This document shows positions 29,050-38,456 of a DNA stretch of 64,000 nt, piece by piece. How positions within the stretch are numbered: position 1 is the stretch's first letter; each line of letters starts with the position of its first letter. The notes beneath the pieces were generated by a model. The model saw only the letters and a list, made by a program, of their open reading frames with translations, made no database searches and was not told the origin of the DNA. Source of the DNA: Salinisphaera sp. G21_0 (lineage in GTDB: Bacteria; Pseudomonadota; Gammaproteobacteria; Pseudomonadales; Endozoicomonadaceae); contig NZ_JAGHQW010000034.1 in NCBI RefSeq assembly GCF_017744115.1, positions 1 to 64,000 on the forward strand, in the 5' to 3' direction. The position numbers and the translations under genes are program-made.

Positions 29050-30654
29050 ATGATGTCGACAATAACAATAAACGACATGCACTATGACTACGTCGTCGTC
29101 GGTAGTGGCTTTGGCGGTTCAGTCAGTGCGTTACGCCTTAGTCAAAAGGGCTACAGGGTCCTGGTTATAGAAAAAGGAAAATGGTTTAAGGACCATGACT
29201 ACGCGAAAGGTTCCTGGAATCTTTCCAAATGGCTTTGGGTTCCTACCATTGGCTTCCGTGGCATCATGAAGTTAACCATTCTTAAGCATGTGACGGTCTA
29301 TTCTGGTGTTGGTGTAGGCGGTGGTTCATTAGTTTATGGCGCTACTCTTCCTACCCCAAAGGATAAATTCTTTAGCACTGGCACCTGGGCGAAGTTAGAA
29401 GACTGGCAACAGGTACTTAAACCCCATTACGATGAAGCCCTGCGTATGCTTGGGGCCACTCCCAACCCTAATCTGACCGATGCTGATCAGGTCATTCAGG
29501 ATCTTGCCAAAGATATTGGCAAAGAAAAAGATTTCCACAATGCCAGGGTCGGTGTCTTTTTTTCAGACCGGCAGGATAAAAGTGACTTTGTCCCAGACCC
29601 TTACTTCGACGGTGAAGGGCCTGATCGCAAGCCCTGTATTGAGTGCGCATCCTGCATGACCGGTTGCAGACACAATGCCAAAAACACATTAGACAAAAAC
29701 TATTTGTACCTGGCGCAAAAATCAGGGACGGATATCATCTCCGAACAGGAAGTGGTGGACGTACGCCCTTTGGATAAAACCAATGGCAAGGCAGGCTACG
29801 AGATTACCTTTACATCTTCACGCATGTTATCCAGCAGAAAAAAGCAACGTGTCACGGCCAATGGTGTGGTTTTCTCCGGTGGCGTGCTGGGTACGGTAAA
29901 GCTGTTACTGAATCTTAAGCATAAAAAGTCCCTGACAAACTTATCCGAGGTGTTGGGTGACCATATTCGCACCAACAATGAGACCGTTACGGCGGTGACT
30001 TCATTTAAAAAAGACGTCGATTTCGCCCGGGGTGTCACCATTGGCTCTATCCTGCATACGGATGACAACAGCCATTTGGAGCCCATCAGTCAAAACAGGC
30101 GTGCAGGCTTTATGAAGCTGCTGAATGTTCCAAGAGTAACGGGCAAGAATTTCCTGAACAGATGCCTTTCACTGGCAAAAACCATGGCCGTTGAGCCCAT
30201 CAAAAACCTGCGAGTACTGCTGACCCCTGATTGGGGAAAAAAGACCATCTATTTGCTGTTTATGCAACAGTTGAATAGCACGTTATCCTTTCAACGGGGA
30301 GTCGGCGGCATCATCAGCAGTACCACAGGAATAGGGGAAGCACCCTCTTGTACCATCGAAGAGTCCCAGGCACTCACCAGCAAAGTAGAAAAAATTACAG
30401 AAGGTAAAGCCTCATCTTCATCCCCAGAAGCGCTGTTAGGAACACCAACCACGGCACATATTCTGGGGGGTTGTGTGATGGGCGAGAATCGATATACCGG
30501 TGTTATCAATAATAAAGGCCAGGTCTTCGGCTATGAGAATATGTATGTCTGTGATGGTTCCGCCATTTCCGCCAACCCGGGCGTTAATCCGTCACTGAGC
30601 ATTACTGCTGTATCGGAATGGACCATGAGCCATATTCCCCATAAGAGTGCTTAG
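29050..30654 (+). CDS. GMC oxidoreductase, cholesterol-oxidase (ChoD)-like
   Basis: An FAD enzyme that oxidises an alcohol. The N-terminus shows YVVVGSGFGGSVSALRLSQK, and GVGVGGGSLVYG is the second FAD motif. A ferredoxin-like cysteine segment CIECASCMTGCRHNAKNTLD, followed by KNYLYLAQKSG, is the mark of the mycobacterial ChoD-type subgroup. The C-terminal CDGSAISANPGVNPSLSITA holds the catalytic-site region. About 534 residues. It follows the aldehyde dehydrogenase directly, which fits alcohol to aldehyde or ketone to acid steps. The substrate may be a sterol or another hydrophobic alcohol. An upstream in-frame TTG at 29041 is less likely than the ATG. Confidence 0.85.
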   Translation: MMSTITINDMHYDYVVVGSGFGGSVSALRLSQKGYRVLVIEKGKWFKDHDYAKGSWNLSKWLWVPTIGFRGIMKLTILKHVTVYSGVGVGGGSLVYGATLPTPKDKFFSTGTWAKLEDWQQVLKPHYDEALRMLGATPNPNLTDADQVIQDLAKDIGKEKDFHNARVGVFFSDRQDKSDFVPDPYFDGEGPDRKPCIECASCMTGCRHNAKNTLDKNYLYLAQKSGTDIISEQEVVDVRPLDKTNGKAGYEITFTSSRMLSSRKKQRVTANGVVFSGGVLGTVKLLLNLKHKKSLTNLSEVLGDHIRTNNETVTAVTSFKKDVDFARGVTIGSILHTDDNSHLEPISQNRRAGFMKLLNVPRVTGKNFLNRCLSLAKTMAVEPIKNLRVLLTPDWGKKTIYLLFMQQLNSTLSFQRGVGGIISSTTGIGEAPSCTIEESQALTSKVEKITEGKASSSSPEALLGTPTTAHILGGCVMGENRYTGVINNKGQVFGYENMYVCDGSAISANPGVNPSLSITAVSEWTMSHIPHKSA

Positions 30655-30704
30655 TGTGTATTCGATATGGCATATATATTGAATAGCAAGGTTGGAAAGC
30701 TGCC

Positions 30705-30872
30705 CTAGGAGGCTGTCCGAGAATAGCGCCCGTAGCGAGGATGGCAGAAAATTGAGGATAAAAAGTCGGAAATTTTTAGTGAATAGTGGTTCTATTTGCT
30801 AAAAATTTCCGACTTTTTAGACCAATTTGCTGCCACCGCAGTAGGGCAGACTATTCTCGGACAGCCTCCTAG
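30705..30872. mobile_element. MITE family C, 168 bp, full-length copy
   Basis: Perfect 18-bp inverted ends GAGGCTGTCCGAGAATAG, with CTAG at both outer borders as a probable 4-bp target duplication. A central perfect 20-bp inverted repeat (AAAAAGTCGGAAATTTTTAG and its complement) encloses about 19 bases. It is the parent form of the deleted copy at 13210-13336. Confidence 0.9.
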
Positions 30873-30889
30873 TGCAGCTAAGTGCTGAT

Positions 30890-30981
30890 ACCCATACAAC
30901 CGTCACCCCCGCGAAGGCGAGGATCTACTGCCGACGATGGATTGCCGCCTTTGCGGGAATGACGGCGGTGGTGTTGGTATG
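30890..30981. repeat. Palindromic REP-like repeat
   Basis: An imperfect inverted repeat: GTCACCCCCGCGAAGGCG faces GCCTTTGCGGGAATGAC, with further pairing outside. This is the widespread GTCATTCCCGC-type dispersed palindrome. It sits 3' to the MITE and next to the small minus-strand gene. Confidence 0.65.
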
Positions 30982-31001
30982 AATATTAACGCTTTTCTGC
31001 A

Positions 31002-31424
31002 CTATGAGGCTTCTTGTCGCTCCTCTGCATCAAGGCTGGCACAAACATGCTCATAGATAAAACCCCCGGGGCTCAGTAAATGATTACAAGCAATCGCCAC
31101 AGCAGTTATTCCCGCCGTTGACAATATCAGCGCAGGGGCAAGGGCGTTATTCTTTTCTAAACGTTCGGTTAAATCTGTATGAAGTGTCAGGTAAGATAAA
31201 GCACGGCCCATGAAACACCCGGTATAAAATGAAACAACCCGGCCAAAAGCCCTTGCTTTCGCCCTTATATGGGGTGAAACGTTTGCTGATGGAGGATTGA
31301 CCACTGCTCTATGGGCTCCCTGGTAAACCTCTCCTACACCCCAGGCTTGCGTAGTAATAGCCATCTGATAAGCACAATTCGACAATGTATAGAACCGATC
31401 AACATTTCCTGAAAAGTTTGACAT
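31002..31424 (-). CDS. Small hypothetical protein, 140 residues
   Basis: A complete frame with mixed polar N-terminus and two hydrophobic stretches (around VVSFYTGCFMGRALSYL and ALAPALILSTAGITAVAIAC), so it may sit in a membrane. No family recognised. It is isolated between repeats, which lowers confidence that it is expressed. Confidence 0.45.
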   Translation of the reverse strand: MSNFSGNVDRFYTLSNCAYQMAITTQAWGVGEVYQGAHRAVVNPPSANVSPHIRAKARAFGRVVSFYTGCFMGRALSYLTLHTDLTERLEKNNALAPALILSTAGITAVAIACNHLLSPGGFIYEHVCASLDAEERQEAS

Positions 31425-31450
31425 CAGCTGTTGATCAAAGTTCAGTCATA

Positions 31451-31615
31451 TAAGTAGCTAACCATATGAAATCGTATATTTCTGACTCCTTGTGCTGGCA
31501 CTCTGCTTCGTTACAACTCCGGTCACATAGCTACGGCTATGCTCCCTCCGTTGTGCCTCGCATAGTACCAGCCCAAGTAGCCAGAAATATTCGATTCCAT
31601 ATGGCCAGCTACTTA
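31451..31615. repeat. Inverted-repeat element family D, about 165 bp
   Basis: Left end TAAGTAGCTAACCATATGAA and right end (reversed) TAAGTAGCTGGCCATATGGA agree over about 34 bases with four mismatches. A TA dinucleotide lies at both borders. The middle contains a smaller palindrome, CATAGCTACGGCTATG. No coding content. Probably a MITE or a long REP-type element; only one copy is seen here. Confidence 0.6.
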
Positions 31616-31746
31616 ACCCGCCTAATGATTTCAATCCTCCTTTTTATGAAATATCCGGGTTAAGCAACTGACCACTGTATATTTCACAGGAACACATATA
31701 ATATGCCTGAAACATCAGCAATACTCATGTTCAGGGCGCTAATGAC

Positions 31747-32637
31747 GTGATCGACATATCTGATATTCACATGATCAAAGTGGTTACTGAAGTAGGCAGT
31801 ATCAATAAAGCCGCCGAGATATTAAGTGTTTCACAGCCAACCCTGAGCAAAAAAATCAGCCGCCTTGAAAAGAAAGTAGGTGTCGAACTTTTTAAGCGGG
31901 ATAGCGTGGGCATGGTACCCACAGAAGCCGCCAAATTTCTGATTAAAGAAGGCAATGGTCTCAGAGCTCAGTTGAAAGTGATTGAACGTCAGCTGGAACT
32001 TATGTCAGATATGGTGGGCGGTACGGTAAGAGTGGGGGTTGGCCCCATTATCGAACAGCAGCTGTTAGCCAGAGTATTGCTTGATTTTGCTGAGAGAAAT
32101 TATCAATTTAAAATTTCTGTCGTCACCATGTCGGCTGATGCATTGCTGGATCAGCTGAAAAAAAGCAAGATTGATCTGGCGGTTGGCCCCTTTGTTAATG
32201 CTGATGTTCCGGATGATATTGTCGCCCCACTGAAAACCTCAGAAAAACTGGTGGTGGCAGTGCGACAGGGTCATGACGCAATTGGCAGACAGGTCGTGAA
32301 TTTACAAGAAATATCCAACTACAAAATCATTACGCCTAACATACCTGCCAGCCTGGGCGGACAGGTTATGGTGTATCTGGAAAATGCCGAATTAGAGCCG
32401 GACATCATTTGCGAAAGTTACACCATGGCAAAATACATCGTCATGAATTCCGATTATGTGACGGCTGGACCAGAATCTTTATTTCTTAATGAATTTGCAT
32501 CCGGCGAGCTGGTGAAACTGGAATTTCCCTATGATGTGTATTGGCAGAGTCAATGCCTGGTAAAACCGGAAACCTTATTAATGCCTATTGTAAAAGAGGT
32601 TGTGGATCTGTTTGCCCAGTATATGGATGCGCAGTAA
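31747..32637 (+). CDS. LysR-family transcriptional regulator
   Basis: 296 residues from a GTG start. The N-terminal winged helix reads VGSINKAAEILSVSQPTLSK then KISRLEKKVGVELFKRD, the LysR signature. A periplasmic-binding-like effector domain follows. No adjacent divergent partner is obvious because repeats lie on both sides; the nearest metabolic genes are the GMC/aldehyde pair and the OYE-like reductase, which it may control. Confidence 0.9.
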   Translation: MIDISDIHMIKVVTEVGSINKAAEILSVSQPTLSKKISRLEKKVGVELFKRDSVGMVPTEAAKFLIKEGNGLRAQLKVIERQLELMSDMVGGTVRVGVGPIIEQQLLARVLLDFAERNYQFKISVVTMSADALLDQLKKSKIDLAVGPFVNADVPDDIVAPLKTSEKLVVAVRQGHDAIGRQVVNLQEISNYKIITPNIPASLGGQVMVYLENAELEPDIICESYTMAKYIVMNSDYVTAGPESLFLNEFASGELVKLEFPYDVYWQSQCLVKPETLLMPIVKEVVDLFAQYMDAQ

Positions 32638-32677
32638 TCAGTGAAAAGAGAAGCCCCGGAATGAATACGCTTAAAGT

Positions 32678-32886
32678 GCAATGACATTGACTTAAGCTTA
32701 AAAGCCCCGCAAACATGGGGATTGATACAGGTTGAGAGATTTGAATTGGAACCACAAAGCACACAAAGAGCACTAAGAAGAGCTTTTCTTTTCCTTTGTG
32801 CTCTTTGTGTGCTTTGTGGTTCAAATCGCAGGGTGCCTTAAAGCCTACGTGTGGCAAGACTTTCACTCTTAAGTCAGTACCATTGG
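32678..32886. mobile_element. MITE family A, 209 bp, copy 2
   Basis: About 90% identical to 1538-1746 over its full length, with degenerate ends (left GCAATGACATTGACTTAAG; right reversed CCAATGGTACTGACTTAAG). GCTTAAAG occurs at 32669-32676 and again at 32886-32893, a possible 8-9 bp target duplication overlapping the right end. Confidence 0.85.
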
Positions 32887-32922
32887 CTTAAAGAGGGCTT
32901 CCCGGCCACAGACTAAAGACAG

Positions 32923-34152
32923 TCACGCTCGAACACGTTTTACCTGTTGGCCCCGTTTCCAAAAGTTGTATAGCACTTTAAACGCGGAGAAAGCACCACG
33001 AACTCTGGTTTTTGGGGGTAAGCCTTCACTCATCCGGCGAATTTGATCGGTGTACCAGCTGATTTCCATGATAGCCATATCATCGATCTTTTTAATACCC
33101 GTGGAAATGGGTTTTACGCTGGAGCGGTAGTTAGTGCCAGACAGCAGATTGTTGGCAAGATTGGGATCAACCACAAACGGTCGCGCCAGGCCAATCACAT
33201 CCACTGCGCCGGATTGAATCGCTTCTTCCATCGCCTGCTGGCTTCTGAATCCACCGGTAACCATGATCGGTGCCGATACATTCTTCTTAAGCTGTTCAGA
33301 AAATTCGAGGAAATACGCTTCACGCTTCTTCGTGCTTTCTTTTTGCTCGCCCCGTCGGTTTACCGGGTTTTCCCAGCTACCACCAGAAACCTCAATCAGG
33401 TCGATGCCCATTTTATCCAGATGCTTACACACCTCGATGGATTCTTCTTGAGTGAAACCACCTTTCTGGAAATCTGAAGAGTTTAATTTAATGCCGATAC
33501 CAAAATGCTCACCCACCTCCTCTCGAATGGATGCGTAAATTTCTTTGACAAATCTCATACGATTCTCAAGGGAACCGCCCCATTTATCGTTACGCTTGTT
33601 GTGGTTTGGCGAGAGGAATTGGCTGATTAAATAACCGTGGGCGCCATGTAGCTGAACGCCATCGAATCCCGCTTCCTTTAGAATCAAAGACGTCCTGGTG
33701 AATCGGCGAATAATGTCTTTGATCTCTGTCTCGGTCAGTTCCCGGGGCGGGATAAACATATCGCTCGCCAGGGGAATTGCAGAGGGTGCCAGGGGGGCAT
33801 CATTGAGAAATTTAGGTGATTGCTTGCCCGGATGGTTAAGCTGAGCCCAGATTTGACCACCTTTGGACTTGGCACCTTCAACCCATAACTCTAACAGTTG
33901 AAAATCCTCATAATCTTCCACGGCCACGGCAAGGGGTTCATTGGCATGGCGTTTATCGACCATTACATTACCGGTGATAAGTAGCCCGGAGCCACCTTCC
34001 GCCCACGTTCTGTATAAGACCTCAAATTGTCGTACAACACCGCCTTTGCCGGTGGCGATGGCTTCATTCATGGCTGATTTGCAAATACGGTTTTTGAGTA
34101 CTGAACCAGAACGTAACTTTAGTTCTTCTGATAAAGGCGATGTGGTTGTCAT
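32923..34152 (-). CDS. NADH:flavin oxidoreductase (Old Yellow Enzyme family)
   Basis: 409 residues forming an FMN TIM-barrel. Visible are LKNRICKSAMNEAIATG at the start, GQIWAQLNHPGKQSP, and the active-site segment GVQLHGAHGYLISQFLSPNHNKR with paired His residues, then WGGSLENRMRFVKEI. It lacks the C-terminal [4Fe-4S]/FAD extension of dienoyl-CoA reductases, so it is a single-domain ene-reductase type. The likely role is reducing a carbon-carbon double bond in the compound handled by this gene block. The monocistronic setting leaves the substrate open. Confidence 0.88.
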   Translation of the reverse strand: MTTTSPLSEELKLRSGSVLKNRICKSAMNEAIATGKGGVVRQFEVLYRTWAEGGSGLLITGNVMVDKRHANEPLAVAVEDYEDFQLLELWVEGAKSKGGQIWAQLNHPGKQSPKFLNDAPLAPSAIPLASDMFIPPRELTETEIKDIIRRFTRTSLILKEAGFDGVQLHGAHGYLISQFLSPNHNKRNDKWGGSLENRMRFVKEIYASIREEVGEHFGIGIKLNSSDFQKGGFTQEESIEVCKHLDKMGIDLIEVSGGSWENPVNRRGEQKESTKKREAYFLEFSEQLKKNVSAPIMVTGGFRSQQAMEEAIQSGAVDVIGLARPFVVDPNLANNLLSGTNYRSSVKPISTGIKKIDDMAIMEISWYTDQIRRMSEGLPPKTRVRGAFSAFKVLYNFWKRGQQVKRVRA

Positions 34153-34338
34153 ATACGTTCTTCTGACCTCATGGATTAATAACCATGGTTATTATTTCGT
34201 AAGACTTCATCCCGTGGTAATGAACTTATTTTTCCTGTGCACCAAACAAAAGGCATTGGATAAAAAGTTAACAATAGCCCGTGTTACTGCCTGTGTTGTG
34301 CCCGTTTATTTCTACCAAGTACGGTTTAATGGACTTGA

Positions 34339-34773
34339 TTACAGGCCTTCCACATTGACTTCATAATCCTTTATGGCATTTCTGATGAAGTCGGGTATTC
34401 TGGCGGATATGCCTTTTTTATAGTTACACCAAATACTCGGCACACTCGCGGTAAAGACCGGTTGTTCTTCGCCTTCTCTATAAATAGCAGCCTCAATAAT
34501 AGCGCTACTGTTTCCGACTTTAATGAATCGTGTACCTATTTCCAGCTGTGTGGGGTAGTGGAGCTGCTCATTAAATTCACAGTTTAATCCTCTCATCACC
34601 CATCCCTGTTCTGAATCAGGCCTCAACTCAATCTTCAGTATGTTAAAAAAGTAGTCCAGACGTGCAGATTCAATGAGTCGCATATAAGCGGCATTATTCA
34701 AATGCCCCAGTTGATCACAATCTCCCCAGCGGACAGTATCTTGATAGAAGTGACTAAATAACTTTCGTTCCAT
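34339..34773 (-). CDS. Acyl-CoA thioesterase, 4HBT hot-dog family
   Basis: 144 residues with the YbgC/FadM-like motif VRWGDCDQLGHLNNAAYMRL followed by IESAR, where the Asp-x-x-Gly-His-x-Asn set is catalytic in the family. It probably hydrolyses a CoA ester from neighbouring pathways. It is on the minus strand upstream of the OYE-like gene, about 190 bp away. Confidence 0.88.
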   Translation of the reverse strand: MERKLFSHFYQDTVRWGDCDQLGHLNNAAYMRLIESARLDYFFNILKIELRPDSEQGWVMRGLNCEFNEQLHYPTQLEIGTRFIKVGNSSAIIEAAIYREGEEQPVFTASVPSIWCNYKKGISARIPDFIRNAIKDYEVNVEGL

Positions 34774-35034
34774 GGGACATACTCTCTGGATTGATTTACC
34801 TCAACAGGCTGAATATTCAGAGCAATTTGGCTTAATTTAACGGCCCATGAAATATACCTAATGACCTGGATTCCGGGTAATGAACTTATTTTATCTGTGC
34901 TCCAAAAAAAAAGCATACACAGGGCTGCTGGATTATGCACCAGATTGTCAGGGGGTCAAAAAACAATTCACTGTTTATCAACGTGTTTACTTCCTAAGAT
35001 AATTGAAAATAAGAAAAGCATGACAGGTGAACAA

Positions 35035-35496
35035 ATGAAGTCCATCCGCGTGATGTGTACTATCCAGGAAGGTTCTCTTGGGTATACCAGAATCAAACAA
35101 CTGGAATCCTCCATAAAAGATATATACCGGAAGCACTTTGGGTCTGACTATAAACTGGTATTTATGTGGTTAACCTTGCCCTATGGACAGGCCTATCTGG
35201 CCGGTAAGTTATCTTCCGCATCCAGTGTACAACTGCCTGTGCAAGATGACCTGCCAGCGTCCAGGCGGCACCCTTTTATGTCGGAAGTGTGCGCTAAATG
35301 GCAGGAGATTACCGGCTGCACGCAGGATCAGATTATTCTGGCATCCAGTGATTTTTCAGAGTCGGAAAAATTTCAGCAGGGTTTGGTCAAACGATTCAAA
35401 CCGTCCAAGCGTAAATCTACCATGCTGAAAATGCTGATGCGCTTTATGATGGGGCGTTTGAAGAAAGGCTATTACAACACCAGTGTTACGTTATAA
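35035..35496 (+). CDS. Small tautomerase-like protein lacking Pro1
   Basis: 153 residues from ATG 35035 (AGGTGA just ahead). The beta-alpha-beta pattern and a segment AKWQEITGCTQDQIILASSD followed by F resemble the tautomerase/MIF superfamily second half, but the mature N-terminus is Lys-Ser rather than the catalytic proline. It is followed 21 bp later by a clear tautomerase-like gene and may be its partner subunit. Assignment is tentative; in-frame starts at 34861 and 35020 are weaker. Confidence 0.5.
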   Translation: MKSIRVMCTIQEGSLGYTRIKQLESSIKDIYRKHFGSDYKLVFMWLTLPYGQAYLAGKLSSASSVQLPVQDDLPASRRHPFMSEVCAKWQEITGCTQDQIILASSDFSESEKFQQGLVKRFKPSKRKSTMLKMLMRFMMGRLKKGYYNTSVTL

Positions 35497-35517
35497 AAAT
35501 AAATCAAGGATAGCACT

Positions 35518-35937
35518 ATGCCACTATATACTGTTACCACACCAAAAAGCTTACCGAACTCCAGGCGTGTTGAATTAGCTAACTTGATCATGAATGTTCA
35601 TTGCGGTCTCACAGGCGCTCCGGAAACATTTGTGAACGTCATGTTTTGGGAAAATGCTACTTTAAACGACGGTGTCGCCATGCATGTTTATGGCGGTATA
35701 CGAAAAGGCCGAACTGCTGAGATGCGAGAAACATTAGAAAAGGAAATGGCCAGACGCATCTGTCAATTGATGATCCTCACGGATAAAGAGCTGGAAACCG
35801 ACATGTTTGAGATGCCTGCTCAATGGATCATGGAAGGTGGAGAGATCTTACCCGAACCCGGGGAAGAGCACTTATGTGAGTGGCTGCAAAACGGGCACGG
35901 GACTGAACATAATCAGAAATCTTTCATTAGTTCATAG
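35518..35937 (+). CDS. Tautomerase superfamily protein
   Basis: 139 residues beginning MPLYTVTTPKSLPNSRRVEL, so that removal of Met exposes the catalytic Pro1 of the 4-oxalocrotonate tautomerase/MSAD/CaaD superfamily. CGLTGAPETFVNVMFWENAT fits the family core. Likely an isomerase or decarboxylase for an unsaturated acid. An AAGGATAG site precedes the ATG. It probably forms a two-gene unit with the upstream small gene. Confidence 0.7.
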   Translation: MPLYTVTTPKSLPNSRRVELANLIMNVHCGLTGAPETFVNVMFWENATLNDGVAMHVYGGIRKGRTAEMRETLEKEMARRICQLMILTDKELETDMFEMPAQWIMEGGEILPEPGEEHLCEWLQNGHGTEHNQKSFISS

Positions 35938-36107
35938 CTCTTGAATGTTTTCAGATAATGAGATATCTCCTCTGGCTTGAAAGTCCGTAAAACACGGGTC
36001 ATTAATGCGCCATTTTCAAGGGATTCAGCGATAGGCTCAGGTAATGGGTTGTCAGAATAGACTGATAGATGCTCAGGAAAGTAAGCCAGTGCAGCTTGTT
36101 CATTCAA
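35913..36107 (-). CDS. Short hypothetical protein or gene remnant
   Basis: 64 residues, overlapping the tautomerase gene 3' end by 25 bp. Sequence such as YSDNPLPEPIAESLENGALM is protein-like, but there is no recognised family. It may be the tail of a decayed gene. Confidence 0.25.
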   Translation of the reverse strand: MNEQAALAYFPEHLSVYSDNPLPEPIAESLENGALMTRVLRTFKPEEISHYLKTFKSYELMKDF

Positions 36108-36534
36108 ATATTACAGAGCCTGATAGAGACGCCCTGTTTCCAGGCCCTTTTCGGGTTAAGCCAGTATTCTGGACAACTCACAAGCTGAAACCCTGAGACT
36201 TTCTACTGATTTTTCCTTTGAAACAATCATCGTCCAAATAATAGTTTTTAAAATTAATTTGACAAAGCCCCTGACATCGAACTGGAAACATCTGATGCAA
36301 TCAGCCGGAATGAGCACCGGTGGTGGCATTAAAAATAATTAACTTAAAAATCAGTGTTCACAGCATTAAGACAAAAAAACTAATAAAACGTTCATCTCTA
36401 CTGCAGAAAAACCAAAAAAAGTTCTACTACACTAAAACACCTCTTCCCTTCCGGGAGAAAATGCGAAAAGAGATCAGTCCGGGTGAGGATGGCTCTCAGG
36501 GGCTTACCAGAGACCCTGGCTGTCTAACCTGAGA
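36108..36534. other. A+T-rich intergenic stretch
   Basis: About 430 bp without a convincing gene. The plus-strand frame at 36320-36532 is lysine/serine rich with no ribosome binding site and is probably spurious. A small hairpin, CTAACCTG/CAGGTTAG (36525-36546), covers the stop codon of the LysR gene that follows on the minus strand. Confidence 0.5.
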
Positions 36535-37443
36535 TCACAGGTTAGAAATGGTTAACAACTGTTGTCTAAACCATTTGTGAGCCTGATTGTTAACCTTGTC
36601 TTGATGGTAATACATATAAATTGGCACTCTATCCAGATCAAATGGCAGTGCGTGGATGGCAATGGGCAAAAATGATTGAAAGTACTCTGCTAAACGTTTT
36701 GGAACAATGCTTAGCATATCAGTCTTGCTGACAATTTGTGGTATGGCCAACATGTTCGTGACTGTCATGGTGATATTTCGCTTCAAGCTCTTTTTGCCCA
36801 GGATTATTTGAGTATGAGAACCACGGTGGTCTCTTGGCCTTACTGCCACGTACGGGAGTGAAGTATAAAGTCCGGTGCTGAGTTTATCCCTTAATATGGG
36901 GTGAACATTCGATGCAATGACCACAAGTCTTTCTTCATAGAACAGTTCTTTAACCAATTCCTTGCCCGTAATCGGCAGGTAGTCAATGGCAATATCAATT
37001 TCACCTGAACGGATTAATTCAATATTAGTGGAATTGCTTTCAGGATAAATATCCAGTGACACGTTAGGAGCTGATGCCCTCAACATCCGGATAAAATCCG
37101 GTAGATCTATAAGTTCAGCGTATTCATTAACCGAAATGGTAAAACAGTTTTTCGCCGTTTCAGAACAAAATGTATCTACTGGCGTTAGCTGACTCTGAAT
37201 TAGATTTAATGCTTCTTGTATGGGCTGTGTCAAAGACTTCGCTTTGGGTGTGGGGCGCATGCCTTTAGGCGCTCTGACAAACAGTTCGTCTTCAAAAAGA
37301 TCTCTCAATCTTGATAAGGCATTACTCACTGCAGGCTGGCTCAAGTGCAGGCGTTCAGCGGTTCTGGTTAAGTGTGCTTCTTCAGACAGGGCATGGAATA
37401 CAACCAGAAGATTCAGATCGAAGTTTCTTAAGTCTTTACTCAT
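36535..37443 (-). CDS. LysR-family regulator, divergent from the sterol desaturase gene
   Basis: 302 residues. The helix-turn-helix reads EEAHLTRTAERLHLSQPAVS then NALSRLRDLFEDELFVRAPK, matching the LeuO/NahR-like subgroup of LysR. The gene is divergent from the desaturase/rubredoxin operon with about 150 bp between, the usual layout for a LysR activator and its target. Confidence 0.9.
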   Translation of the reverse strand: MSKDLRNFDLNLLVVFHALSEEAHLTRTAERLHLSQPAVSNALSRLRDLFEDELFVRAPKGMRPTPKAKSLTQPIQEALNLIQSQLTPVDTFCSETAKNCFTISVNEYAELIDLPDFIRMLRASAPNVSLDIYPESNSTNIELIRSGEIDIAIDYLPITGKELVKELFYEERLVVIASNVHPILRDKLSTGLYTSLPYVAVRPRDHRGSHTQIILGKKSLKRNITMTVTNMLAIPQIVSKTDMLSIVPKRLAEYFQSFLPIAIHALPFDLDRVPIYMYYHQDKVNNQAHKWFRQQLLTISNL

Positions 37444-37596
37444 GCCCCTACCCCTTATTTTTTGGGATAATTTTAATCATCATCCAGATCAATGATCAAC
37501 ATTTTAATAATCCATTGGATGAATAACCTGACCGGATATAACATCACAATGATCAGAAATCTAATAATAAAAACAAATAGTTGAAGGAAGATTTCG

Positions 37597-38433
37597 ATGG
37601 AAACGATCATTGTAGGTTCATTTTTTATCATATGTATTTTATATGAATGGCTAACCGGTAATTACAAGGCAGAAAAGTTAAGCAAGGTTGATCTGAAAAT
37701 GGTAGCCCTGTGTATGGGGGCCATTAGCCTGGTTCAGCGACCCCTGGTCATGGCTATCATTTTTGCCTTGGCAGGTTTTGCCCTGGGTAACCACCAAGGT
37801 TCCCTGGCATTTCTGGAAGAGCAGTATTTTGTCTGGACGTTAATCGCCTTCATCTTGTTAGAGGAGTACTTCCACGGTGTCGGGCACTGGCTTGCCCACA
37901 GCCGAACGTCACGATTTAAGCTACTGCGTCCCATTCAAAAAATATTTAAAACCGCCCATAGACCTCACCATTTAATTGGTAATGATGATGAGAAAGCTCA
38001 GATGACGGTAGGGCAAACCTTTGTCGAAGGTTGGGCCTATTGGTTCGTCATGCCGAATATCTGGTTTAGCTTCATTGCTTTGTATTTGGGGCTTACCGAG
38101 GTATTCCTTGTGGGTATGATAATAAAAGGGGTATGGTCACTGCATGTTCATACCAACTGGCATTATGACCTGTATTTTTTGAATCATAAAAACCCAATCC
38201 TTCGTAACCTGTTTTATGGTTTGGCTCATATTCTTACCTTTCCGACGACACATCACCAACACCACAGCAGGGGCCCGAATTCAGCCAAGAATCTTCATAA
38301 TATGCTGGCCATCTACGACTGGTTGATTTATGGCACGCTTAAGATTGAAAAGACGGCACCGGAAAGATTGGGCTGGCGTCAGAACGAGGACGAAAAGCGT
38401 TCTGCTTTTTATCGCTTTACTCGCACCTATTAG
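37597..38433 (+). CDS. Sterol desaturase / fatty acid hydroxylase superfamily protein
   Basis: A membrane di-iron oxygenase of 278 residues with several hydrophobic helices. The histidine boxes that bind iron are all present: EEYFHGVGHWLAH, KTAHRPHH, and THHQHHSRGP. Members hydroxylate or desaturate sterols, fatty acids or carotenoids with O2 and external electrons. The two genes directly downstream encode rubredoxin and a rubredoxin reductase, a ready-made electron supply. GGAAG lies ahead of the ATG. Confidence 0.9.
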   Translation: METIIVGSFFIICILYEWLTGNYKAEKLSKVDLKMVALCMGAISLVQRPLVMAIIFALAGFALGNHQGSLAFLEEQYFVWTLIAFILLEEYFHGVGHWLAHSRTSRFKLLRPIQKIFKTAHRPHHLIGNDDEKAQMTVGQTFVEGWAYWFVMPNIWFSFIALYLGLTEVFLVGMIIKGVWSLHVHTNWHYDLYFLNHKNPILRNLFYGLAHILTFPTTHHQHHSRGPNSAKNLHNMLAIYDWLIYGTLKIEKTAPERLGWRQNEDEKRSAFYRFTRTY

Positions 38434-38456
38434 TTAGTGAATAGGAAAAATTTGTC

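Noticed and set aside
32585-32866. 93-residue minus-strand frame containing HKAHKEHKGKEKLFLVLFVC
   Set aside because: It is the translation of the family A MITE hairpin; the same peptide appears in the other MITE copy and is not a gene.
36320-36532. 70-residue plus-strand frame before the LysR gene
   Set aside because: Low-complexity Lys/Ser composition in A+T-rich DNA with no start signal.
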